Source: Platerodrilus igneus (taxonomy: Eukaryota > Arthropoda > Insecta > Coleoptera > Lycidae). From it: a DNA stretch of 64,000 bases. Under the pieces are notes generated by a model. It was not told where the DNA came from. It was given only the letters and a program-made list of their open reading frames with translations, and did no database searches. Shown here in pieces: positions 1 to 10,854 of the stretch. Each line of letters begins with the position of its first letter. Position 1 is the stretch's first letter. The stretch is from assembly GCA_036346225.1 (NCBI GenBank), contig JARFIW010001176.1:2307884-2371883 (forward strand), read 5' to 3'. The translations under genes and the position numbers were made by a program.

Positions 1-989
1 GAATTGACCTTCATCAGATCGACTTCTCTAAGTTGTTTAAACGTAATCTACTAGGGCAAAATGATCTTGATCCGATCAACTCCCCGAAGTGGTTTCAAAG
101 AAATCGCTTTAAAGAAGTCGCTTCAAAGAAGTCGTTTCACAGGAGTCGCTTCACAGGAGTCGCTTCAAAGAAGCGACTTCAAAAAAATCGTTTCAAAGAA
201 ATCGCTTCAAAGAAGTCGCTTCAAAGAAATCGCTTCGAAGAAGTTTAATAGGACGAAGTGCTCTTGATCCGGTCAATTCCTAAAAGTTGATCCAACAAAA
301 TCTACTACAGCGAAGTGATGATCCGCTCAATTCCCAGTAGTCGATTTAACGAAATCGACTACAACAAGGTGATCTTGATCAGCTCAATTCCCAGAAGTTG
401 TTCTATCAAAGTCTACTACAAAGAAATGATCTTGATCCGTTCGACTCTCCGAAGTAATTTCGACAAAGTGTACTAGGACGATGTGATCTTGATCCGTTCG
501 GCTTCCACGAAGTGATTGCGACAAAGTCGAATATGGCGAAGTGATCTTGATCCGTTAGGCTTTCCAAAGTTGTTTCGACAAAGTCTACTAGGGCAAAGTG
601 GTCTTGATCCGATTGACTCCTCAAGGTCTTTTCGACAAGGTCTACTAAGACGAAGTTGTCTTGATCCGATCAACTCCCTGAAGTCGTTTTGACTCATCGA
701 GGTCGTTTCGGCGTAGTCTGCTAGGGCGAAGTGGTCTTCATCCAATCGGCTCATAAAAGTGGTTTCAGCAAAGTCTACTAGGGCGATGTAATCTTGATCC
801 GTTCGACACTCCGAAGTAATTTCGACAAAGTGTACTAGGACGATGTGATCTTGATCCGTTCGACTTCCCCGAAGTGATTTCGACAAAGTCGAATATGGCG
901 TAGTGATCTTGACCCGTTAGACTTCCCGAAGTTGTTTCGACAAAGTCTACTAAGGCGAAGAGGTCTTGATCCGATTGACACGTCAAGGT
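1..989. repeat. 58-bp satellite array (block 1)
   Basis: Degenerate tandem repeat of about 57-58 bp. The phrase CTTGATCCG recurs near 64, 264, 431, 488, 546, 604, 660, 795, 909 and 965, and each unit also carries variants of TCTACTAGGGCGAAG and GTCGTTTCGACAAAG. Units differ by many substitutions, so the array is old. The open frames on both strands are translations of the repeat and not genes. A related block lies at 2770-2990. Confidence 0.9.
94..246. repeat. 14-bp minisatellite inside the 58-bp satellite
   Basis: About eleven copies of a 14-bp unit of the form TTCAAAGAAGTCGC, with variants such as TTCACAGGAGTCGC. It appears to be a local expansion of the GAAGTCGTTTC part of the 58-bp monomer. 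It shifts frame at each unit and is not coding. Confidence 0.85.
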
Positions 990-2728
990 TGTAACAATTT
1001 TATTTTTGATTAATAAATCCCTTCATAAAAGTGCGAGAATAATAAAACACTTTTATTAATATAATAGTAAAATACATTCAACAACTAAAGTAATACGTTA
1101 AAGCAGCATCGTCTTTTGGTATTCTATTTGTGGTTAAATATCTGTGTCTTCTACAGCTATTCGCAGGCGCGTTTCGGTTTGACAGTCCCCTCCTCGGACG
1201 CCTCGGTCGTCCGAGCTAGTTGAGTAATCAGTCGGCCATACGTGGAAGAAGCGATTAGATGTACCAAAGATTGCAGGCCGGCAATTTGCGTATCAACTTT
1301 GAGGAGTTGGGACACATCTTTGAATAGCGGTTGGTATCGTATGAAAGTTATTAACTTGTTTAATTTGAGATAATTTATTTAGCGCACGACGAGAAGAATG
1401 CTACAATTAACAATGCAACTTAGAAAATAGAATATTTAACCCATTTTATGAAGACCACTTTGTTATACAACGTAGGGATGTTACTTTGGTGAGGCGGCGT
1501 GATTCAACATCCGGATTGCAGCGGCTGCCGAATGTATCGTGACCGTATTTGATTCTACACGTGGAACAACTCCATTTGGTAGAAGTTGTTTAGTGTGAAC
1601 TTGGTTCACACTACACGCAGTAATCTTTGCATGAAATAACAAGTACCTCATCAAGGCGAGAAATGCAGTTTTTGGTTCGTAGTTAACTTTAAGTACTTTT
1701 TTGGTGTTTCACACTAGAAACACGTTAATTTGTTCTAATGTGTAAAAGCATGAATATTATAAAAGTTTCAACTATTGCTGAGCTGGATTTCCAGTGTCGA
1801 AATTAGAATTCACTAATTTGATGTTTTGAGAAACAACACGCGTGGTTCATTATGAATCGTTAGTAACAACAACAGGTGTTACTGACGTCACTTATTTTCT
1901 GTAGTATACTGCTGACAGATGTATTCTTGAAAGCAAATGCTTCGAACAGCTTTAGCACAGGTTATGTAAACAAGAGAATTTTGTGATCTGCTTTTTAGAA
2001 ACTAAAACTAGCACATGTAATTTAAAAGGAAAAACTTGAGTAGTAACATTTTTAGATGTAACCTGCCTGAACAGATCTGCACGGGTCGGAGTTTTTTTTG
2101 TGTAACAAGTTTACAATATACTGTAAAATGTTTGATTATGAATAACTTAGATAAACCTGAAGTTAAAATTCACGAAGTAATTCAGTTATTAAATTTTTGT
2201 TGCAATTCATTTTTATTTTAAAAGAGATTCTTTTTAGTAAACAATTGGTTCAAGATTAAAGTTTTTTATTTTGATCAAATATGATCAAACCTAACCACAG
2301 AAAGCTAACATCCTTAAGAGTAGAATTTTGATGCCAACTTTATATTAAAAATATCTTTTTACTACTTCTTTATGTATATTTGCGAGACACAAATAGTGTT
2401 CCACTTTTTTTATTAATCTAACTATTATAATTTCTTACAGGAACAGCGTCTTATTTTATTAAGACAGGTTTTTATCATCAAAGGCGATCTTTTTTTCTTT
2501 GGGTCTCCACGTCCACCCTTAGAAATATGCCATGCCATTATCCTGAATAAGTCCGGACTTGGTGGCGCCTATTTGTTTTAGATTAAGTTTAACCTACAAA
2601 CAGATTTCGACTTACCCCCCCCATTTCTCATAGCTCTACCCAAGGAATAGACCCCTACTTATGTCGGAAGACTTAGTTGCACTGACGCCCAACGTCTACT
2701 GCTCGATGTATAAAGAAAAAACGTTTCA
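990..2728 (+). mobile_element. LTR of an LTR retrotransposon (family 1, copy 1), plus orientation
   Basis: A 1.74-kb segment starting TGTAACAA and ending in CA, immediately followed by a primer-binding-site-like sequence. It is the inverted counterpart of 5791-7463. Shared blocks in opposite orientation include GCAGGCGCGTTT (about 1166 and 7282), the CAGCAGTATACTG-type block, and the run around CCAAGGAATAGACCC (about 2640) that matches the reverse of 5885-5900. It interrupts the 58-bp satellite. TCAAGGT occurs on both sides (983-989 and 2770-2776), but because the satellite itself contains TCAAGGT this is weak evidence for a target-site duplication. No coding sequence follows the primer site. 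Confidence 0.75.
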
Positions 2729-2729
2729 C

Positions 2730-2748
2730 TGCCACCCAATGTGGGGCT
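2730..2748 (+). promoter_or_regulatory. Primer-binding-site-like sequence
   Basis: TGCCACCCAATGTGGGGCT lies one base after the CA end of the 990-2728 LTR. It resembles the TGGCGCCCAACGTGGGG type of tRNA primer site common behind arthropod LTRs, with two changes near its start. This position is the main reason for calling the upstream repeat a 5' LTR. About 20 bp further on, satellite sequence resumes, so the internal region is missing. Confidence 0.6.
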
Positions 2749-2769
2749 GGTGCTTTTAGAAGAATCGTT

Positions 2770-2990
2770 TCAAGGTCTTTTCGACAAGGTCTACTAGGAC
2801 GAAGTTGTCTTGATCCGGTCAACTCCCTGAAGTCGTTTCGACAAACTCTACTAGGGCGAAGTGATCTTGATCCGATCGACTCATCGACGTCGTTTCGGCT
2901 AGTCTGCTAGGGCAAAGTGGTCTTCATCCGATCGGCTCATAAAAGTGGTTTCAGCAAAGTCTACTAGGACGAAGTGATCTTGATCCGATC
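2770..2990. repeat. 58-bp satellite array (block 2)
   Basis: Four more 58-bp monomers, with CTTGATCCG or TTCATCCG near 2808, 2868, 2926 and 2981, like block 1. The monomer at 2875-2888 contains ATCGACTCATCGAC, a near double of the 8-bp unit that expands immediately downstream. Confidence 0.88.
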
Positions 2991-3692
2991 GAGTAATCGA
3001 CTAATCGACTAATCGACTAATCGACTAATCGACTAATCGACTAATCGACTAATCGACTAATCGACTAATCGACTAATCGACTAATCGACTAATCGACTAA
3101 TCGACTAATCGACTAATCGACTAATCGACTAATCGACTAATCGACTAATCGACTAATCGACTAATCGACTAATCGACTAATCGACTAATCGACTAATCGA
3201 CTAATCGACTAATCGACTAATCGACTAATCGACTAATCGACTAATCGACTAATCGACTAATCGACTAATCGACTAATCGACTAATCGACTAATCGACTAA
3301 TCGACTAATCGACTAATCGACTAATGACTAATCGACTAATCGACAATCGACTAATCGACTAATCGACTAATCGACTAATCGACTAATCGACTAATCGACT
3401 AATCGACTAATCGACTAATCGACTAATCGACTAATCGACTAATCGACTAATCGACTAATCGACTAATCGACTAATCGACTAATCGACTAATCGACTAATC
3501 GACTAATCGACTAATCGACGAATCGACGAATCGACTAATCGACTAATCGACTAATCGACTAATCGACTAATCGCCTAATCGACTAATCGACTAATCGACT
3601 AATCGAGTAGTCGACTAATCGACTAATCGACTAATCGACTAATTGACTAATCGACTAATCGGCTAATCTGCTAATCGACTAATCGACTCATC
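2991..3692. repeat. 8-bp satellite (TAATCGAC)n
   Basis: About 700 bp of almost perfect 8-bp repeats, TAATCGAC, roughly 87 units. The few irregularities are near 3325-3345 (lost bases), 3520-3535 (GACGAATC), 3575 (CGCC), 3605-3612, 3643 and 3661-3672. The high uniformity beside the decayed 58-bp units suggests recent expansion. Each unit contains the self-complementary tetramer TCGA. There are no spacers, so it is not a CRISPR array, and stops occur in every 8 codons on the plus strand. Confidence 0.97.
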
Positions 3693-3708
3693 AAAGTGCG
3701 GGGACGGG

Positions 3709-4127
3709 GCGTAACGAAGGCGATGCGTAAAGAAGGCGGTGCGTAAAGAAGGCGGTGCGTAAAGATGTTAGGGCGTAAAGAAAGTAGGGCGTGAAGAAGG
3801 CGGTGCGTGAAGAAGGCGGTGTGTGAAGAAAGCGGGGCGTCAAGAAGGCGGGGCGTCAAGAAGACAGAACACAAAGAACACGGGGCATACAGAAGACGGG
3901 GCACAAAGAGGGCGGTGTGTAAAGAGGATGAAGCGTAAAGAGGGCGGGGCGTAAAGAGGGTGGGCGAAAAAAGGGCGCGACGCAGAGGGCGGGACCTAAA
4001 GAGGGCGGGGCCTATAGAGGGCGAGGTGTAAAAAGAGCGGGGTGTAAAGAGGACGATGTGTAAAGAGGGCGGGGTATAAAGAGTGGGGTGTAAAGAGGGC
4101 GAGGCGTTAAGGGGGTACGGGCGTTCA
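3709..4127. repeat. 16-bp G-rich minisatellite
   Basis: About 26 units of 16 bp of the form GCGTAAAGAAGGCGGT in the first half, drifting to GTGTAAAGAGGGCGGG in the second half. The plus strand is purine-rich with many GGG/GGGG runs, in contrast to the AT-rich surroundings. Two units are 2 bp short. The 192-codon minus-strand open frame here is repeat translation, giving a proline/leucine-rich protein with a 16-residue period. Confidence 0.93.
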
Positions 4128-4750
4128 CAGTTGTCCCGCAGGGACTGCAAACCGTTTCTAGTTTCTACTATAAATTTCTGCATTTCATTGTAGTACAATA
4201 TGCTTTCATCATTTGTATAGTTAGAAAAAATATATTTAATATTTTGCAAAGAAAGTTTGAATTCAATGGGAGAAATTCATCGCACAAATATCATGTCCAT
4301 TACAATGTACATTTAGTACCAAATATGTTTTTAAAGCAATTGTTTAGAAATACACCATAAATTGTTATTTTACTTTCTAAATCATTAATTTTCTTTTCCA
4401 GCAAAATAATGAGAGAAATAATTCCTGAGTTAGAAGCTAATTCATCTTCGTCATCATCCGTCCCTAATCTAATAGCTGGCATATGTCGAGGTGTCGGGGT
4501 GGATATAATAACTAGATAATAACTAGATAAGGCACTGAAAATTCGCCTGAATTGGAAAGCAGTGCAAATGTTGTTAACACAGCAGCTACGGGAGCTTAAC
4601 ATCAAGGCTGGAAATGAAGTACGGTCACTCCTATCTGCAAAAAGCGTACCACACTCCCGTGAAGAACCGTTATCAAACAGTTAACAAAAATTTGTAGATA
4701 AAACTAACCTAATTAACAGCACCTGATAGCTTCCTAGAATAGACGGCAGT
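4128..4750. other. Unassigned spacer between minisatellite and Gypsy gag
   Basis: No recognisable gene. A minus-strand open frame (4605-4300) has an acidic patch (DDDEDE) followed by a short possible coiled coil, but no family is recognised and its start looks arbitrary. If the Gypsy element had a 5' LTR and leader they should lie here or upstream. None is visible, so the 5' end has been lost or replaced by the satellite. Confidence 0.5.
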
Positions 4751-4754
4751 ACAG

Positions 4755-5040
4755 ATTTTTGTTGAAGGGATACGTGATGGAGAGATTCAGCAAACACTAC
4801 GGCTAGCTCGACCAAGGACCCTAGTTGATGTGTTAGCTCATGCTTTGGAATTTGAAGCGGAAAAGTAAGTTTTGCATCGTCGTAGTGGCAAAGTAGGATG
4901 TTCTGTAGAGATGCAGGGGCCAATGAAGCACGGATGAGTTGATTCGTTGGGTACTTCGTGAACACCAACCAAAGAGGAAAGGACTCCGATGCTGGAATTG
5001 TGGCGACTTTGGGCATATAGAGTACAAATATAAACGGTCT
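4755..5040 (+). pseudogene. gag: Ty3/Gypsy gag remnant with nucleocapsid knuckle
   Basis: Reading about 4757-4866 in one frame gives a capsid-like helical stretch (FVEGIRDGEIQQTLRLA and following residues) typical of Ty3/Gypsy gag. After a frameshift, the nucleocapsid zinc knuckle CWNCGDFGHIEYKY follows at about 4990-5032. The expected C-x2-C-x4-H-x4-C pattern is present except that the last cysteine is tyrosine. The N-terminal part of gag is missing. The gene is dead through frameshifts and loss of its 5' part. It is upstream of protease and polymerase remnants in the usual Gypsy order. Confidence 0.7.
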
Positions 5041-5164
5041 AAGAAGGCAACGGAGATGTTAAAAAAACTAAAAAGAGTGGACAGGAGGGGCGAAAGTTTA
5101 CTTGCGCGGATTATGTTTAGGAGACTATCAACTGAATCGCACGATCTAAGCATGCGGATCGCAT

Positions 5165-5790
5165 TTACAAATATGAACAACACTGTGAACTTCTTAGTTG
5201 ATACTGGTGCCATTGGGACAATTGCTAATCCGGTATAGTACGCCACAATGGCAAGTGTCGAACCGTGGCTGATGAGAAAATCCAACATACGGAATGCTAG
5301 ATGTAAAAGTTGGAGTTGCGAGCATATTTGATCATCAGATAGTAATAGCAAACAATACCGAAAAAGTTATTTTAGAAATGCATATCCTGAAGAACTACCG
5401 ATTCAACGTAGATACAAAAGAGGCTGTCGTGAGAGGAGGAAACAAAGAAGTGTCATTTTTGCGAAGCAGACGACTTGCCTGTGAGAGTTTGTTTCACGGA
5501 CGACGTTATATTACCTGGAAGGACAGAAAGTGTGGTGATGGGATGCTCAAATGGCACTCTTCTAGAAGGCTTTGTATGTGCTATTGAATCGATTAGTGAC
5601 GAATTCCTTAGAAAGGGGCGCTTGTGGGGAAGGCTCTGACCAAAGTGACGGGTAGTGTATCTGTTAGGATCTTAAACTCCAATGAATACGATATCGCTCT
5701 GAAAAGGAATACAACGGTCGGATGGTGTTCTTCGGTAGTTTACGTGGTGGGGTGTGACAGTGTTAAGAAAGAATCATCCACCAAAGAGTG
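5165..5790 (+). pseudogene. pol: Ty3/Gypsy protease and protease-RT linker remnant
   Basis: The aspartic protease active site is visible as FLVDTGAIGTIANP at about 5190-5235 (D-T-G-A). Downstream frames (5294-5587 and 5624-5790) look like the protease C-terminus and the linker that precedes reverse transcriptase in Gypsy elements, for instance VSVRILNSNEYDIALKRN. Several frameshifts and stops break the frame. Coding resumes only after the solo LTR inserted at 5791-7463. Confidence 0.65.
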
Positions 5791-7463
5791 TGCTGCTTTC
5801 CTTTTTTTTTATGTATTTATTGCATGGTTACATGACTATCCTCGCGCCTGGGCAAGTGTAACGAAGTCTTCCGACATAACTAGGGTCTATTCCTTGGGTA
5901 GAGCTATGAGAAATGGGGAAGTCGAATTCTGATTGTAAGTTGAATTTAATCCAAAACAAATAAGGCGCCACCAAGTCCTGACTTAATTAGGATAATTGCG
6001 TAGTATATTTCACGGGCGGACGTGGAAACCCAAAGAAAAAAACCGCCTTCGATGACAGAAACCCGTCTTAACTGAATAAGACGCTGCTCCTGTAAGAAAT
6101 GGTAATAATTAGCTTAATAGAAGGGTGGAACACTATTTGTGTACCACAAACATACCTAAAGAGATATCAAAAAAAATATCTCCTATATAAGTTGACATTA
6201 AAATTCCACTCATACGGATAATAGTTTCTTGTAGTTAGTTTTGACCATATTTGATCAAAATAAAAAAGCTTTAATCTTGAACTAATAATTTACTCAAAAG
6301 ATTCTCCTTTAAAACAAAATTCAATGCTACAAAGTTTCATAAATAATTAAATGAATTCAAGGATTTTAAATAAAGTTTCATCAAAATAATTACTAAGCAA
6401 ACATTTTAAAACTTAGTGTAAACTTGTTACAAAGAAAAGCCGACCCGGACAGATCTGTTCGAGAGAGTTACAAATTAAAACATAGTAAATCAAGTTTCCT
6501 TATCTAAATTAATTGTGATAGTTTCAGTTTCTAATAAAGAAAGATCATAAAAATATTCTTATAAACTCAACTTAGGCAAGCATTGTTCAAAGCATATGTT
6601 TATTAGAACACAGGTGTCAGCAGTATACTGCAGGCAAACAAGTGACGTAACAAAACATCTGTCGCTGTTACCAACAGGACAAAATGAACCACGTGAATGG
6701 TATCTTAAAACTTTACAAGTTGTGCATTAAAATTTTTAACACTGAAAAATTCAGCTCAACTAATAATCGAAATTTTATAACATTCGTGCTTTTATGCACT
6801 AAACAAAATAGCGTGTTTCTAATTTGAAACACAACCAAATTTCTTAAAGTTATCTACGAACCAGAACTGCATTATTTGGATGTTAAGAGGTGTTGAAAAA
6901 TCAAACGTAATCACCATACTTCCATCAGGTTTTGTAGTAATAAGTTCTTCTATTAATTATTCAAATTCTCCATTATCAAAGCCGCTTCCTACGGACTGCA
7001 ATACAAAGTGGTTTTACATCTGTTGTTGGAATAGTTGTTTCTACTGTTGGTTTTATGGTGGTTAATTACGCGCTAAACAAAATACCTCAATTAAACAAAT
7101 CAAATACTGTTCATAGGATACCAACCGCTATTTAAAGATGGATCTCGACTCTTCAAAATGTAACCGCAAATTGGCGGCCTGCTTCCAATCGTACATTTTG
7201 ATTTAACAAGCTTGCAGGGCCGACTGGTTATCACCTTGCACCAGCGACGGCGTGTTCCCGGCGGAGGCCTTCAACCAAAACGCGCCTGCGAACAGTTATC
7301 GAAGGTACAGACACCTGACTATTTATAGAAAACTATCTATAGATACAACTTTAGCGTATTACTAAACTTGTTGCATGTATTTTAGTAATAATTTGAATAA
7401 AAGCGTTTTATAACTTTGCACTTTTATGGTTGGATTTAGTAACTAAGAAATAAAATTGTTACA
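5791..7463 (-). mobile_element. Solo LTR (family 1, copy 2) inserted into Gypsy pol, minus orientation
   Basis: A 1673-bp segment beginning TGCTGCTTT and ending TTGTTACA, flanked on both sides by AGTG (5787-5790 and 7464-7467), a 4-bp target-site duplication. Read on the minus strand it aligns along its length with 990-2728, starting with TGTAACAATTTTATTT. No primer site or coding sequence lies between its ends, so it is a solo LTR left by LTR-LTR recombination. It separates the Gypsy protease linker from reverse transcriptase, so it is younger than the Gypsy element. Confidence 0.88.
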
Positions 7464-8420
7464 AGTGTTTCGCGAAGCTATTAAACCTACCGACGAAACC
7501 GTGTCGGTTCTTAAACAACTACAACTAGCAGGACTTAAAAAGTTAATCCAAAGATATTCCAGCGTGTTCGCGGTCGTTTTAGGAAAGATCGCAGTAGTCA
7601 AGCATACAATATATACATGCAATGCCTGGCTAATAAGACAGCAGCCGATAAGACTTCTAAACGCCAAACGCGAGGATGCCGAGAAAACGATTGTAGATAT
7701 GGAAGGGCAAGGAGTGATTGAACACTTTGATAACCCTATGGCATCCCTTGTAGTGCTTATTAAGAACAAGTGTCTACAAGATCTTGCGGGATTACAGGCG
7801 ATTGAATGACGTTATGAAAAAGAATAGCTCCAGACTTCCTAAGATTGACAACACCGTAGATACACCTTCAGGATCACGATTGTTCTCAATATTGGATTTG
7901 AAGGATGGCAACTGGCAAGTGGATATAGAATCTAAAGATTGGGAAAATACTGCTTTCACTAGTGGTACTGGCCTATGGCAATTTTGAGTCATGCCATTTG
8001 AGGTGTATGATGTTTCTGCCCCTTTCGAGCTTTGAATGGATAATATCTTGCGTGGGCTATCGTGGAAAACTTGTCTTGTATATTTGGGCGACGTGATCGT
8101 GATTGGGAAGTCATTTCGGGAATACTTGAGAAATTTGGAAAAGGTTCTTTGAAGACTCAGAGAAACCAATCTAAAGCGGAGTCCAAAAAAGTGTCACCTA
8201 CTAGGCAAAGAAGTAAAATACCAAGTGCACGTAACTTTACGCAACGGAGTCAGACCAGACCTGGAAAAATTAAGACGATCGATACAAGAGTGGTCGACAT
8301 CAAAAGACAAACATCAACTACGCAGCTTCTGAAGTTGAGCACTTACTGTAGAAGATTTTTTTCCCGGATTTGCAAATATTGCCAAGCCCTTAACTAAGCT
8401 GGCAGAAGATGGGCGTGAAT
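7464..8420 (+). pseudogene. pol: Ty3/Gypsy reverse transcriptase remnant
   Basis: Decayed RT domain. The N-terminal part (7466-7800) includes a VIEHFDNPMASLVVLIKNK-type fingers segment. Motif A is SILDLKDGNWQV at about 7890-7925, with the catalytic Asp preserved. The YxDD box at about 8072-8095 reads CLVYLGDVIVIG, so the first catalytic Asp is Gly. Frameshifts occur near 7785, 7985 and in the 8160-8400 stretch. The enzyme cannot be active. The upstream solo LTR cut it off from protease. Confidence 0.8.
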
Positions 8421-8424
8421 ACAT

Positions 8425-8900
8425 TTGGGATTAACATTGCCACAATGTGTTCCAACAATTGAGACAACAACGGTTGCGATCTTAAGTTACCTTGGGTCGG
8501 AAGGCAAAATCATCTTGAATGCAGAACCTGGCAATGTCGCCATTGGAAGTGTACTATTCCAAACCCAAGACGGACAAGAAAATGTCATTGGTTACTTTAG
8601 CATGATGCTCTCGAAACCTTAACGAAATTATTGTGTTACTAGAAAGGAAATATTGGCAGTGGTAAAATCCGTAGAATATATAAGTACCTCTAAGGGAACC
8701 GACCATGCCCCCTGAAGTGGCTAGAATCCCCGAAGAGTAAGTCGTCAGATGGATAGAGAGGGTGCAGAGCTATGATCTCAACACGGAACACAGTGCTGAT
8801 ACGAGTCATCGTAATGCGAATGCGCTTTTAAGACAGTCTTGCACTGAAAATTGTAGTTAGATACAATATGCGATCTACTTGGTCAAACTACTGTGATTGA
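8425..8900 (+). pseudogene. pol: Ty3/Gypsy RNase H remnant
   Basis: The open stretch 8455-8622 carries the start of an RNase H domain with VAIGSVLFQ after a damaged active-site strand: the usual DTDAS is replaced by NAEPG, so the key Asp is lost. Stops and frame shifts follow to about 8880. It sits between RT and integrase as in Ty3/Gypsy pol. Confidence 0.65.
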
Positions 8901-8969
8901 TTACGATTGGATTTCTTTACAGATGCAAATGGAACAGGAGAATAACAAAGATCTAGGTGTCATTCTAGA

Positions 8970-10310
8970 TTGGAGAATCAGAGGAAAACATCTCTTTTGC
9001 AGGACATTAACCCGTTGAGTAGCACCCTGAAATTGTGCCAGACACAATGGAATTCCCTGAAAGTAGAAAATGTCATCTTAGTGCGATCCTTGGAGGATGG
9101 AGGTGGGTCCGTGGGTACGCCTCAGGTGGTGGTTCTTAAATGCCGAGTGTCAGAGGTTTTACAACATTTGAAAAATAGGACCTCAAGAGGACACTTCGGT
9201 GTTAAAAAGGCTCTGGAGAAAGTCCGAGGAAGATTTTACTGCATAGACTGCAAGGATGATGTAGAAGAGTGCGCAAGTGTCTACTATGTGCACCATTGGG
9301 AAACAGTAAAACTCTACCGGTGCAATACAGTGTGGAAAGTCCCTTTGAGAGTGGTAATCGATATTGCCAATCCATTCCCTGAGACCAAGTCCAGGAATAA
9401 GTACATCTTGGACTAGTTTACGAAGTGGTCCATAGTGTATGCAATATCAAAACAAGAAGCTGCAACTGTCGCTAGCATGCTGGTAAAGAAATTGTTCTGC
9501 CATTTTGGAGTTTTAAGGAGTTGCTTGCCGACAAGGTCAAAAATTTTGGGTCAGTGATATTTCTGGAAGTTTCCCGGTCTCTGAGGATGAGGAAAACTCG
9601 AACAAGACCATTGCACCCGTGATCGGATGGTATAATAGGGCGCATGAAGCGCACCTTGGTGGTTTTTTAACATCAAAGAGACGGTCTCCCAAAGTTAGAA
9701 ATTCGGGAACCAATATTTACATTTATTTTATTGGACCATTGGTCCTCGGTTCATAAGAACGCTGCACAGACACTGGCATGTGCTGTGCTAGGACGTCTAA
9801 CGTTTGGTCTTGAGTTTGGTTGCAAGCCTGAGAATGATATCGTATGTGAGAGCTACGTCGAGAAACTCAAGCGCAAAATGAACGATATCCATGGTAACGT
9901 TAGGGAAAATATCCAGATCGCTAGCGATCGGATGAAAACCAGATATGACATGAAGGCGCAGAGTTTTTTCTTCAAGAGGGCGATCGTGTTTGGCTACGCA
10001 ACCTTAGAAAGAGGCGTGTATTGTCACAATAGTTACAAAGGCCTTGGGAGGGTCCGTACAAAGTCGTAAAAAGGATCAACGACGTGGTATATCAGATTCG
10101 TAAGCTCCAAAAAAAAAGAACGATAATGGTGCATGTTAACTTGTTAGCAGACTATGACGCCAATAATGCCGAAGAACAGCAAGCAGTGAGACAAACAAAC
10201 GGTTATGCTCGTGATGATGACCATAGGTCTGGACTGAGCTATGATTGGTTCATGTTTCTGTACAGCGGCACAGACAACGCGAGATTTGGAGCTACGGAAG
10301 AGATTTGAGG
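8970..10310 (+). pseudogene. pol: Ty3/Gypsy integrase remnant
   Basis: The zinc-binding H-H-C-C region is visible at about 9145-9310: HLKNRTSRGHFGVKKALEKV, then RGRFYCIDCKDDVEE. The catalytic core begins around 9350 (DIANPFPETKSRNKYIL) and continues in shifted frames past 9470 (SKQEAATVASMLV). A C-terminal part at 9735-10010 has the AYRSSVHKNA-type region and a long basic helix, and 10085-10160 has a VHVNLLADYDA motif typical of integrase C-termini. A stop near 9416 and later frameshifts inactivate it. Confidence 0.75.
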
Positions 10311-10494
10311 TGATCTATTTAATGTGTCATCGGAATACTCCCTGGCACATTGCGTAGCGGCAGATCTAGATACGTCCTTAGGACTTTCTCGAGTATTTAT
10401 AAATAAATTTGGCGGTCATGATCAACTTCGCCGACAACAACCACAGGTTGAAAAAACTATTCGGCTAAAGCACTGACATCGTGGCATTCACTAC

Positions 10495-10854
10495 TTGATG
10501 ACTAAGCAGCAGTTTTCTGGTATACCAAATTACCAGGATATGCGGAAAGCATTAGTGGACCTTAAGGGCCCAATATTCAAATTTGAAGACAAAAGGTTGG
10601 ACAAACGTATCGGCTGTGGGCTCGATGGGTTGGACTGGAGGGTGGTACAAAATATGCTAGAGGTACTCTTCCAGAATACTGGGGTCCAGATTTTGGTGTG
10701 CGGTTGCGAGTCAATTACTACGGTGCCTGCTATGGAAAGTGTTGGTTGTTACCGGGTACTGCAGGGATGGTTTCGACTGTCCTTACGCCACTGGGATCTC
10801 CAACGTCCGGATCACAGAGTGTTCTGGGACAGAACAGCTTTAAAAGGGAGGCAG
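10495..10854 (+). CDS. Extra ORF between integrase and 3' LTR of the Gypsy element
   Basis: An open frame of about 120 codons that runs up to the polypurine tract (the raw frame continues to 10896 inside the LTR). I do not recognise it. It contains PNYQDMRKALVDLKGPIFKF, then DWRVVQNMLEVLFQNTGVQILVC. There is no signal peptide or membrane segment, so it does not look like an envelope gene. By position it could be a C-terminal extension of pol or an accessory ORF. It is less damaged than the pol remnants upstream, which may mean it was under constraint, or may be chance. Confidence 0.4.
10841..10854 (+). promoter_or_regulatory. Polypurine tract of the Gypsy element
   Basis: TAAAAGGGAGGCAG directly precedes TGTAGCGCC, the expected position of plus-strand priming at the 3' LTR. 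Confidence 0.65.

Noticed and set aside
406..986. Overlapping minus-strand open frames rich in DQDH repeats
   Set aside because: Translation of the 58-bp satellite in several frames; no start context or family.
2991..3692. Regular short repeats as a possible CRISPR array
   Set aside because: Unit is 8 bp with no spacers, and the DNA is eukaryotic.
3671..4249. 192-codon minus-strand open frame
   Set aside because: It is the translation of the 16-bp minisatellite and its composition follows the repeat; no domain.
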